27,365 nt of DNA from Pseudomonadota bacterium (GTDB taxonomy: Bacteria > Pseudomonadota > Alphaproteobacteria > Rhizobiales > Hyphomicrobiaceae): NCBI GenBank assembly GCA_023410905.1, contig JAEYPL010000297.1, forward strand, positions 1 through 27,365. Direction: 5' to 3'. Shown in pieces: positions 1 to 6,616 of the stretch (position 1 is its first letter; each line of letters opens with the position of its first letter). The notes below the pieces were generated by a model, which was not told the origin of the DNA, searched no databases, and saw only the letters and a list, made by a program, of their open reading frames with translations. The position numbers and the translations under genes were made by a program.

Positions 1-198
1 GCCGGAGGCATGGACGCGCGTGCCCGGCGCTTGCCCGAACACGCCAATGCGCGCGGTCGAACTCACACGCAGAACGGGGCGCGGCTCGTGCGGCAGCGGG
101 GTTCCTTGTGGGGCATCACGACAAAGGCGGCAGGCACGAATGTCCGCGACGAGGGCGTCGAGTGCGCGATGCTTCGAAGGTGCTCGCCTCGTGCGCAT
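1..198 (-). CDS. Uracil-DNA glycosylase family protein, 3' part beyond window (partial)
   Basis: An open frame runs from ATG at 198-196 off the left edge, giving 66 N-terminal residues. The ATG overlaps the TAA stop of the upstream MBL gene (TAATG), which indicates translational coupling. A CRLC pair lies at residues 23-26 and GQAPGTRVHASG at 55-66. This resembles the N-terminus of family 4/5-like uracil-DNA glycosylases, where Cys pairs hold a 4Fe-4S cluster and a G(E/Q)APG motif forms part of the uracil pocket. Those enzymes excise uracil from DNA in base-excision repair. It is the last visible gene of a gst-MBL-udg operon. The family call is by motif; the catalytic C-terminal half is outside the window. 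Confidence 0.72.
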   Translation of the reverse strand, partial: MRTRRAPSKHRALDALVADIRACRLCRDAPQGTPLPHEPRPVLRVSSTARIGVFGQAPGTRVHASG

Positions 199-941
199 TA
201 CACGTCGATGATGAGGCCGTCCTCGGCGAGCAGGATGTTCGGACGGTCGATCTCGTGGCGGCGCGCCAGCATGGACGGATTCATGTGCGTGAGCAGAATG
301 CGCTTCGCCGCGATCCGCGGCAGGTTCTCCTCGAGGATCTTCCAGCTCGTGTGATAGCGCACAGGGCCATCGAAGGCGTAGCACTCGGTGATGAAGAGGT
401 CGGCGCCGGCGCTCACGGGTACGAGCGCATCGACCCATTCCGTATCGCCGGAGAAGGACAGCACCTTGCCGCTGGTCTCGAAGCGCAGCGCGTGCGATGG
501 CGCGCCCGAGGGGTGCGAGACTTCCCACGCCGTCACCATGACGGGGCCCTCGATGAGTGGCTCACCGGCGCGGCACTCCTTGAAGATCAGCGGATAGCGC
601 CGCTCGATCTTCGTCGATCCCGGAAACATCAGCTCCGCCGTCTGCAGAACGCGATCCTCGACGCCGGGCGGTCCGATGACAGTGAGGGGATCGGTCCGCT
701 TGGCGACGTGCTGCGCGTGCAGCATCCACCACACGAGGCCCGAGTAGTGGTCGCCGTGCAGATGCGAGAGGAAGATCGTCGAAATGCCGTTCGGGTCGAT
801 GCCGAGCTTGTTGAGGCCGATCAGGCTCGTCGCGCCGCAGTCGATGAGAAAGCGGTGATGGCCGAGATCGACGTAATAGCCCGTCTGCAGCCGTCCCCCG
901 GCGCCGAAGGCGTCGCCGCATCCAACGATCGTGAGCTTCAT
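198..941 (-). CDS. MBL-fold metallo-hydrolase (RNase Z-like)
   Basis: A 247-residue protein of the metallo-beta-lactamase superfamily. The zinc-binding HxHxDH motif is SHLHGDH, with His60, His62, Asp64 and His65. Other superfamily marks are the N-terminal GCGDAFGAGGR glycine loop, LIDCGA near residue 33, the mid-protein FSGDT and the late LLTHMNP. The layout is closest to RNase Z/ElaC-like or phosphodiesterase-like hydrolases, but the substrate cannot be read from sequence. ATG at 941 is preferred; an in-frame GTG lies just upstream at 944. It starts 34 bp after the GST stop, and its stop overlaps the ATG of the glycosylase gene, so the three genes look like one operon. Confidence 0.85.
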   Translation of the reverse strand: MKLTIVGCGDAFGAGGRLQTGYYVDLGHHRFLIDCGATSLIGLNKLGIDPNGISTIFLSHLHGDHYSGLVWWMLHAQHVAKRTDPLTVIGPPGVEDRVLQTAELMFPGSTKIERRYPLIFKECRAGEPLIEGPVMVTAWEVSHPSGAPSHALRFETSGKVLSFSGDTEWVDALVPVSAGADLFITECYAFDGPVRYHTSWKILEENLPRIAAKRILLTHMNPSMLARRHEIDRPNILLAEDGLIIDV

Positions 942-975
942 CACGGACGTCTCAGCCTCTTGTTCGTGCGCGCTG

Positions 976-1587
976 TCAGGCTTTGGCGCTCGGCCGCGAG
1001 ACGACTTCCTTGTACCAGCGCTCGAGATTGGCGAGCCCTTCGGGCCGCTGCACGCGTGCGGGCTTCATGAAGTCTACGGTGACGAGTGCTGTGATATCGG
1101 CGACAGAGTAGGCGTCGCCGGCTACGAAGCGGTTGCCCGCGAGTTGCTCGTCGATCACGCGCAGCATTTCGAGAGCCCTCGGCTTGTTCGCCTCGCCCCA
1201 AGCTGCGACCTGCGGAACCTCACGTTCGGCCATCGCGGGATGCAGGTGGCGGAATGCCGACGTAACGGCGGACATGAAGCCCAGTTCCATGCGCCGTTGC
1301 CACATCTCGACCATGGCTTTGCCGAGTGCGCCTGTACCGAAAAGCGGCGGTTCTGGATGCAACTCTTCGAAGTAGCGACAGATGGCCATCGACTCGCAGA
1401 TGGCCGTGCCGTCATCGAGCTGCAGCACCGGAACCCGTTGAAGGGCGTTCAGTTTGGTAAAGCTCTCGCTTTGAAGTTCCCCCTTCATGAGATCGAGCTC
1501 CTCCGTCGGAACTTGAATTCCCTTCTCGGCAAGGAAGATGCGCACGCGCCGCGGATTGGGCGCCATCCGGGTCTCGAGAAGCTTCAT
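976..1587 (-). CDS. Glutathione S-transferase family protein
   Basis: A 203-residue soluble protein with the length and order of a cytosolic glutathione transferase. The N-terminal thioredoxin-like domain begins MKLLETRMAPNPRRVRIFL. It carries RVPVLQLDDG with the cis-Pro, and ICESMAICRYFEE, the E-S glutathione-binding motif. The all-helical C-terminal domain contains FVAGDAYSVADITA, the usual N-capping/hydrophobic staple region. It probably conjugates or reduces electrophiles with glutathione in the cytoplasm; the substrate is unknown. The ATG has a good ribosome site (GGAGAT, 7 bases upstream). It is the first gene of the minus-strand operon and diverges from the histidine kinase across about 316 bp. 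Confidence 0.9.
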   Translation of the reverse strand: MKLLETRMAPNPRRVRIFLAEKGIQVPTEELDLMKGELQSESFTKLNALQRVPVLQLDDGTAICESMAICRYFEELHPEPPLFGTGALGKAMVEMWQRRMELGFMSAVTSAFRHLHPAMAEREVPQVAAWGEANKPRALEMLRVIDEQLAGNRFVAGDAYSVADITALVTVDFMKPARVQRPEGLANLERWYKEVVSRPSAKA

Positions 1588-1903
1588 GGTGGGATCTCCA
1601 GGCAGAGGGATATCAGCTTAGTCGTAGTCGAGCGGCCCGGCAGCCGCAACGGCGGCCGGAGCGCGACAGGCCTGTCCGGCGCGCGCGGTGGGAAATGCCG
1701 CAATTGTGAAGGCGGAATTCATATTGCAGCAAATGTGATTACAACCTTCAGATCAGAGTAAACGCGAAGTTAGGATTTACAGATCACTCTCATGCTGAGG
1801 AAAATTGGGAGGCACGCGCGGGGCGCGGCCGGTCGCCAGGCGGAGGCGACAGGGTCGGGTTCGACGTGCTGCTGGCCTCCGACAGGGGTTTCGGGGTCTC
1901 GGC
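1588..1903. other. Divergent intergenic region between gst and the histidine kinase
   Basis: A stretch of 316 bp without a convincing gene. The part from about 1690 to 1810 is clearly more AT-rich than its surroundings and probably holds promoters for both flanking genes. On the minus strand TTGTAA with a downstream TATGAA/TGAATT around 1720-1750 is a weak promoter candidate for gst. An open frame from 1805 is continuous with the kinase, but its first 33 codons (Arg/Gly-rich) look like untranslated leader. Confidence 0.4.
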
Positions 1904-3505
1904 GTGTCATCGATCAGCGTCAGCGCAGAGCAAGCAGGAGCGAGCCCTCGCCGGCCGCGGATCGTGCGCGCGCATCAGGGCTTCCAGGTTCGTGACACGC
2001 GGCGCCGTCTGGCACTCGACGGCGAGAGCAAGCCCGGTTTCGAGTACGAGATGCTGCTGATGTTCGTGCGCAACGAACTCAGTGCCGTGGCGACCATCCA
2101 ACTTCTTGCTGTGATCTTCTCGCTGGCCTCGATGTTCTGGGCGACCAAGACCGAGGCCGTCCTCTGGCTTGTCCTGGTGATCGGCGCGAAGGTGGCGCTG
2201 CTCGAACTCTGCCGCCGCTTCGTCGCGCTGCCGCGCAGCGAGATCGACATCACGGTCTGGCGCCGCCGTCTCATACTGGCCGAGACGATCAACGGCGTCG
2301 TCTGGGCGGGCTTCGCGCTCGTCGGCATGGGCGCCACCGATTCCGCGTCGCACGTCTTCCTGTTCGCCTCGCTGATCGTCGTGCTCGCGATCCGCATGAC
2401 GTTCGCCTCGACCGCGCTTCCGATCCTCTACGTCGGCACGATCCCGATGACGATCGCTGTCGTCGTGCGCCTGCTCATGCTCGGCCATCCCTTCTACTGG
2501 GCCATGGCCTCGATGGCGCTCGGCGTGCACGTCTATTTCATATTCCTGGCCAAGGGCCTCAACTCGACCGCGCTCGCCATGCTCGAGTACCGGGCCGAGA
2601 AGGATGCGCTCATCGCCGAACTCGAGCAGGAAAAAGCTACGTCCGACGAGGCGCGCCGCCGCGCGGAATCGGCCAACATCGCCAAGTCGCGCTTTCTCGC
2701 CACCATGAGCCATGAGTTGAGGACGCCGCTCAACGCAATCCTCGGTTTTTCGGAGGTGATGAAGGCGGAGCTGCTCGGGCCGCTCAAAAACCCGACCTAC
2801 AAGGAATACGCCGCCAACGTGCACTACAGCGGCAGCCATCTCCTGCATCTCATCAACGAGATCCTCGACATCTCCCGCATCGAGGCCGGCCGCTACGACC
2901 TCAACGAGGAGGCGATCCGCCTCATCGACGTCGCCGACGATTGCTATCGCCTGCTGAAGCTGCGCGCCGAGAACAAAAATCTGACGATCGAGATGGATCT
3001 CGACCAGTCATTGCCGATGATATGGGCGGACGAACGCGCCCTGCGCCAGATCTGCCTCAATCTGCTGTCCAACGCCCTCAAGTTCACGCCAAAGGGCGGA
3101 CGGATCACCGTGCGCGTCTATCGCGACTCCCTCGGCGGCCAGACGCTCAGCATTCGCGACACCGGCCCCGGCATTCCGCGCGAGGAAATACCGCGCATCA
3201 TGCAGGCATTCGGCCAGGGCTCGCTGGCGCATGAGAATGCCGAGGGCGGGACCGGCCTAGGCCTGCCGATCGTGAAGAGCCTCGTGGAGCTGCATGAGGG
3301 CGTCTTCGAGCTGCGCTCCGAGCTGCGCAAGGGGACGGAAGTTCTGGTCTCGCTGCCGCGTCAGCGCGTCATGGAGACGTTGCCGCCTCTCCAGCCGCTC
3401 GGCCAGGAGCGCCATCGCTCGCTGCCGAGCCATGGCAGTCACGGGGAATGGGAACGGCCCTCCCGCACGGCCGGCCGGGCGCCCCACGCGGCCATGATGG
3501 GCTGA
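1904..3505 (+). CDS. Membrane sensor histidine kinase, PleC/DivJ-like
   Basis: A 533-residue histidine kinase when started at GTG 1904. About six hydrophobic segments lie between residues 60 and 215, followed by a charged helix or coiled coil (about 217-262) that connects to the HisKA domain. The H-box is SHELRTPLNAILGFSEVM with phospho-acceptor His270. The N-box is NLLSNALKF, G1 is DTGPGIP and G2 is GGTGLGLPI, so the HATPase domain looks intact. The H-box region resembles the PleC/DivJ/PdhS group that works on DivK/PleD-type response regulators in alphaproteobacteria; that partner is inference. No receiver domain or adjacent regulator gene is present, so it is an orphan kinase. The frame is open back to 1805, and ATG 2051 is a shorter alternative start. 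The C-terminal 50 residues are low-complexity. Confidence 0.88.
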   Translation: MSSISVSAEQAGASPRRPRIVRAHQGFQVRDTRRRLALDGESKPGFEYEMLLMFVRNELSAVATIQLLAVIFSLASMFWATKTEAVLWLVLVIGAKVALLELCRRFVALPRSEIDITVWRRRLILAETINGVVWAGFALVGMGATDSASHVFLFASLIVVLAIRMTFASTALPILYVGTIPMTIAVVVRLLMLGHPFYWAMASMALGVHVYFIFLAKGLNSTALAMLEYRAEKDALIAELEQEKATSDEARRRAESANIAKSRFLATMSHELRTPLNAILGFSEVMKAELLGPLKNPTYKEYAANVHYSGSHLLHLINEILDISRIEAGRYDLNEEAIRLIDVADDCYRLLKLRAENKNLTIEMDLDQSLPMIWADERALRQICLNLLSNALKFTPKGGRITVRVYRDSLGGQTLSIRDTGPGIPREEIPRIMQAFGQGSLAHENAEGGTGLGLPIVKSLVELHEGVFELRSELRKGTEVLVSLPRQRVMETLPPLQPLGQERHRSLPSHGSHGEWERPSRTAGRAPHAAMMG

Positions 3506-3535
3506 ACGGGGACTGAACGTCCGCCTCCCCGTTTT
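3505..3535 (+). terminator. Putative intrinsic terminator after the histidine kinase
   Basis: AACGGGGA (3505-3512) pairs perfectly with TCCCCGTT (3526-3533) across a 13-base loop, and a run of four T ends the structure (3532-3535). It starts at the last base of the kinase stop codon. The T-tract is short, so termination may be partial. Confidence 0.45.
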
Positions 3536-3557
3536 GGGCGCCCAGCTCGCCCAGACA

Positions 3558-3586
3558 TTGCCACGCGCCCGTCCTGATCTTATCTA
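3558..3586 (+). promoter_or_regulatory. Candidate sigma-70 type promoter for the DUF1289-retropepsin operon
   Basis: TTGCCA (3558-3563) and TATCTA (3581-3586) are separated by 17 bases, about 80 bases before the DUF1289 start and just after the kinase terminator. The -35 is close to consensus and the -10 is degenerate. The call rests on spacing and position only. Confidence 0.3.
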
Positions 3587-3666
3587 ACCGCATGAGGCGA
3601 CACCGATCCCGGCCCCTGGGGCCCCTCGCGATCGCCCCTGCGCCGCGCGGGTCATCCGGGAGCAAA

Positions 3667-3855
3667 ATGGAAAGTCCGTGCATTCAGGTCTGCGTGATCG
3701 AGCCGCGATGGGGGTTTTGCGCGGGATGCGCGCGGACAATTGCGGAGATTGCTGCCTGGAGCACGTATGCGCCCGCAGAGCGCCGCAGAATCATGGCTCT
3801 CTTGCCGGGACGGCGTGCGCCCGAGGCTGCTGCGCCATCCGGCACCGGAGATTGA
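3667..3855 (+). CDS. DUF1289 domain-containing protein
   Basis: A 62-residue protein beginning MESPCIQVCVIEPRWGFCAGC. It has the four-cysteine pattern (CxxxC, later CxGC) typical of DUF1289, a small family thought to bind metal; its function is not established. ATG 3667 is preceded by CGGGAG at good spacing. The frame is open upstream to 3592, but the extra 25 residues are Pro/Arg-rich and do not fit the family. The stop is 4 bp before the next ATG, so it is translationally linked to the first retropepsin. Confidence 0.82.
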   Translation: MESPCIQVCVIEPRWGFCAGCARTIAEIAAWSTYAPAERRRIMALLPGRRAPEAAAPSGTGD

Positions 3856-3859
3856 GGCA

Positions 3860-4561
3860 ATGGGCTGGCTCATTCTACTGATGGTCCTCATCGGCGCGCT
3901 CGGCCTGCTCATCGCGGGCGATGCAACGCTGTTCGGCCTCGACTGGCCGGATCTTGCGGCGGCTGGCTTCCTTGCCGCGTTCCTGATCGTGATCACGCTT
4001 TCGCTGGCCGGCTCCTATCGCGGGCGCACCATGCAGGCGGCGCGCGATTTCCTGACCTGGGCGGCCATCGCCTTCGTTCTCGTGGCTGGCTACAGCTATC
4101 GAGATGAGCTCACCGAGATCGCCTATCGCGTGCGCGGTGAGCTGACCCCGCCCGGGACGGCCGTATCCGTCGAGCCGAGCACGCAGGGGGCCCAGGCGGT
4201 CCGCATCCGCAAGCGCCGCGATGGCCACTTCACGGTCAACGCCCGCGTCAACGGGCAGAACATGCCCATGCTCGTCGATACCGGCGCTTCGACTGTCGTC
4301 ATTCGCGAGGCCGACGCCTCACGGCTCGGAGTCGACACGAGCCGGCTGCGCTATACGGTGCCCGTCCAGACCGCCAACGGCATCACCTATGCGGCCCACG
4401 TGCGTCTCACCAGCATTGCGATCGGGTCCATACAAGTCGAGGGCGTCGACGCACTTGTCTCGAAGCCCGGGGCACTGCGCGAGAACCTCCTCGGTATGAG
4501 TTTTTTAAGCCGCCTGCGCTCTTATGAATTCTCCGGGGACTTTCTGACGCTGAGGAGCTGA
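3860..4561 (+). CDS. Membrane-anchored retropepsin-like aspartic protease (TIGR02281 type), copy 1
   Basis: A 233-residue protein. Three hydrophobic segments (about 2-19, 31-50 and 66-80) precede a clan AA single-domain aspartic protease. The catalytic motif is MLVDTGAST with Asp140, and the flap-like VQTANGITYAAHVRL and the C-terminal LLGMSFLSRL are family marks. Single-domain retropepsins work as homodimers. With this topology the protease domain probably faces the periplasm. ATG 3860 lies 4 bp after the DUF1289 stop, preceded by GGAGATTGAGG. The substrate is unknown. A paralogue with the same motifs follows 31 bp downstream. Confidence 0.85.
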   Translation: MGWLILLMVLIGALGLLIAGDATLFGLDWPDLAAAGFLAAFLIVITLSLAGSYRGRTMQAARDFLTWAAIAFVLVAGYSYRDELTEIAYRVRGELTPPGTAVSVEPSTQGAQAVRIRKRRDGHFTVNARVNGQNMPMLVDTGASTVVIREADASRLGVDTSRLRYTVPVQTANGITYAAHVRLTSIAIGSIQVEGVDALVSKPGALRENLLGMSFLSRLRSYEFSGDFLTLRS

Positions 4562-4592
4562 TACATCTGAAGCTCCGCGGCAGGCCCCGGCT

Positions 4593-5237
4593 GTGCAGTC
4601 AGGCGGGAAACTGTCGGTCATGGCGTTGTCGCTTTCCGCATCGAATGCCTTGAAGCTGGCGACGGTTTGGGCCGCGATCGCTGGCTTCGGCATCATCGGC
4701 GCCATGAATGCCGATCTCGTGCGCGATCTGCTCGGACTGAAATTCGAGTATCAGGAAAGTGCACCGGCCGACGATGCCATTGGCGCCCCTGAGCGGATCG
4801 ACCGCGGTGGTGACGAAGGGGATAATGAGGCGGGCGGCGAGGAGCCGGCAGCTCGTACCTCCGGCGGCCGCATGGTGCAGCTCAAGGCCGGCGCTTACGG
4901 CCACTTCTACTCCCGCATTCATGTCAACGGACGCGCCGTGCAGGCCATGGTCGATACCGGCGCCTCGATCGTGGCGCTGACCTATGACGATGCCCGCGCC
5001 GCCGGCATCCATATTCGCGACGGCGACTATACCCATCGCGTCAGCACCGCCAACGGCGTTGCCCGCGTCGCCATGGTCACCCTCGACAGCGTGGCCATCG
5101 AGGACATCATGGTGCGCGATGTGCGCGCCGCCGTTGCCGAGCCCGGCAAGCTCACGAAGACGCTGCTCGGCATGAGTTTCCTCGGCCAGCTCCGCCGCGC
5201 CGAAATGAGCCGCGGCATCCTCGTGCTGGAGGAGTAG
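4593..5237 (+). CDS. Membrane-anchored retropepsin-like aspartic protease (TIGR02281 type), copy 2
   Basis: A 214-residue paralogue of the preceding gene. It has one hydrophobic segment (about residues 21-38) instead of three, then an acidic Gly/Glu-rich linker (about 55-90) and the protease domain. Catalytic Asp121 sits in MVDTGASIVAL; STANGVARVAMVTL and LLGMSFLGQL match copy 1. The start is uncertain: GTG 4593, or ATG 4620, which loses 9 residues but keeps the anchor. The protein probably acts in the periplasm, alone or as a dimer, possibly a heterodimer with copy 1 (inference). It ends in TAG, 20 bp from the convergent DJ-1/PfpI gene. Confidence 0.82.
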   Translation: MQSGGKLSVMALSLSASNALKLATVWAAIAGFGIIGAMNADLVRDLLGLKFEYQESAPADDAIGAPERIDRGGDEGDNEAGGEEPAARTSGGRMVQLKAGAYGHFYSRIHVNGRAVQAMVDTGASIVALTYDDARAAGIHIRDGDYTHRVSTANGVARVAMVTLDSVAIEDIMVRDVRAAVAEPGKLTKTLLGMSFLGQLRRAEMSRGILVLEE

Positions 5238-5257
5238 ATCGCGGTATCGACGCGCTT

Positions 5258-6532
5258 CTACCGCTCCACCGGCTTCCTCGGATATTCGAGTTGCATCGCG
5301 ACGATGGCGCCCGTGCGCCGGCCGTAGCGTGACTCTATGCTGCGCAGTGTCTGGTCGAGCGCTTGGGCCGGCGGTCGTTCGTTGATCGGCGGAATGCGGC
5401 TCTCTGCGGGCCAGCTATCAGCAACCTCGTCGGGCAGAATGCGGATGCCGTTGCGGCTCTCCAGCGCGTCTGGCGCGCCTGCGAACGTATAGGCGCGCGA
5501 ACGATAGGTCCGCGACCAAGCGTCCGCGCTCAGCGCCAGCGATACCTCGTCCACGCCGGGCGTGAGCTCGATACCGAGCTTTTCCCATTGCCAGAACGAG
5601 AAGAGATTGCGCAGCACGGTCGTCGCGAAGGGCCGCGTGAGCTTGAAGGCGTCACTATCGTGGCGCGCATCCCAGCTCACGAGTCCGATGTCCTTGGCGA
5701 GAGCCTCGGCGCGGCTCCGCCCGGCAATGGCCTCGACGAGCGTAAGCATCATGGGCATGGAAGCGGTGATGCCTGTTGTCGTTACCCGCGGGCCATGGAC
5801 TATGAAGCGCCGGTCCGCGACATAGCGGATCGATGGGTGCTCCTTGCGCAGTTCATTGAGAAAGTACCAGTGCGTGGTTCCGAGATGGCCGTCGAGCAGT
5901 CCGGCGGCGGCGGCCACCTTGGCGCCGGCGCACACGGCGATGATGATCGCTCCCTTCTCCGCTTGGGCCTTGAGCCATGCCATGACCTTCGGATCGTCGT
6001 CGCGGCTCATGGCGGGCACGATGACGTAGTCCGCGCCCGTGGGATGCTGCGCATCAAAATCGGCGACGGTGGTATTCGGCTCGACTTTGAGCGCCGGATA
6101 AAGTGTTACCGGTCCCGGCTCTGTCGCGAGCGTCATGACGTCGGCGACGTCCGCACGCCGGAGAATGCCGTACGGCATCAGATAGTCGGTGGTCTCGGTG
6201 GCGTCGTTGATGCCGATGATCGCGACCAGGGGCCGCTGGCGCTTTGGCGGCTTCAGCGCAGCGAGGGCCGCCTCGCTCTCCTGCTGCGGGACCATCGGCG
6301 CGGCTTTTGCGGGCGGATTGGGCGGCAGCGAGAGGATCCAGGCCGCGCTCCCAGCCGCGAGCACCGCTACAACGCCGGCAATCCCCCACAGGACAACTCG
6401 GTAGCCCACGTTTCCTGTCTCCGTGATTGGCAGCCCCTTCGGGGGGTAATGCTTCGGCGGTGGAGCTTGTTGCATCGCCGGATCGCGGGGCAGGTCCGCA
6501 GGCGTGCGGCCGCTCTTGCCTCCGATGGCCAT
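5258..6532 (-). CDS. Membrane-anchored DJ-1/PfpI (GATase1-like) family protein
   Basis: A 424-residue protein from ATG 6532; ATG 6475 is a shorter choice. A single transmembrane helix (about 44-68) follows a Pro-rich cytoplasmic tail, then a Pro/Ala-rich linker. A DJ-1/PfpI domain spans about 100-290. Its nucleophile elbow is IIAVCAGAKVAAAAGLLDG (Cys201), followed by TTHW. These match the N-terminal sensor domain of GlxA/FtrA-type AraC regulators, but no helix-turn-helix follows. The C-terminal 130 residues (from about LTPGVDEVSL) match nothing I recognise. The charge pattern suggests the domain is exported. Function is unknown; ligand binding is more likely than catalysis. Divergent from the dehydratase gene across 84 bp. 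The open frame continues to 8524, but that part is antisense to ilvD. Confidence 0.78.
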   Translation of the reverse strand: MAIGGKSGRTPADLPRDPAMQQAPPPKHYPPKGLPITETGNVGYRVVLWGIAGVVAVLAAGSAAWILSLPPNPPAKAAPMVPQQESEAALAALKPPKRQRPLVAIIGINDATETTDYLMPYGILRRADVADVMTLATEPGPVTLYPALKVEPNTTVADFDAQHPTGADYVIVPAMSRDDDPKVMAWLKAQAEKGAIIIAVCAGAKVAAAAGLLDGHLGTTHWYFLNELRKEHPSIRYVADRRFIVHGPRVTTTGITASMPMMLTLVEAIAGRSRAEALAKDIGLVSWDARHDSDAFKLTRPFATTVLRNLFSFWQWEKLGIELTPGVDEVSLALSADAWSRTYRSRAYTFAGAPDALESRNGIRILPDEVADSWPAESRIPPINERPPAQALDQTLRSIESRYGRRTGAIVAMQLEYPRKPVER

Positions 6533-6616
6533 TCGCCGCCATAAAGCCTCCCAATTGCCTTGCTTGGCGCCCCCCGCCAGGAATGAGGCGCGCCGTGCCG
6601 AGGGAAGGAGCCTTCC

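Noticed and set aside
108..1070. 320-codon plus-strand frame over the MBL gene
   Set aside because: Antisense shadow of the MBL hydrolase, which has the full HxHxDH zinc motif.
1760..1785. CtrA-like site near GTTAGGATTTAC before the histidine kinase
   Set aside because: The match to the TTAA-N7-TTAA consensus is poor, and no second half is present.
1907..2848. 313-codon minus-strand frame over the histidine kinase membrane domain
   Set aside because: His/Asp/Arg-rich antisense translation without domains; the plus strand encodes a recognisable kinase.
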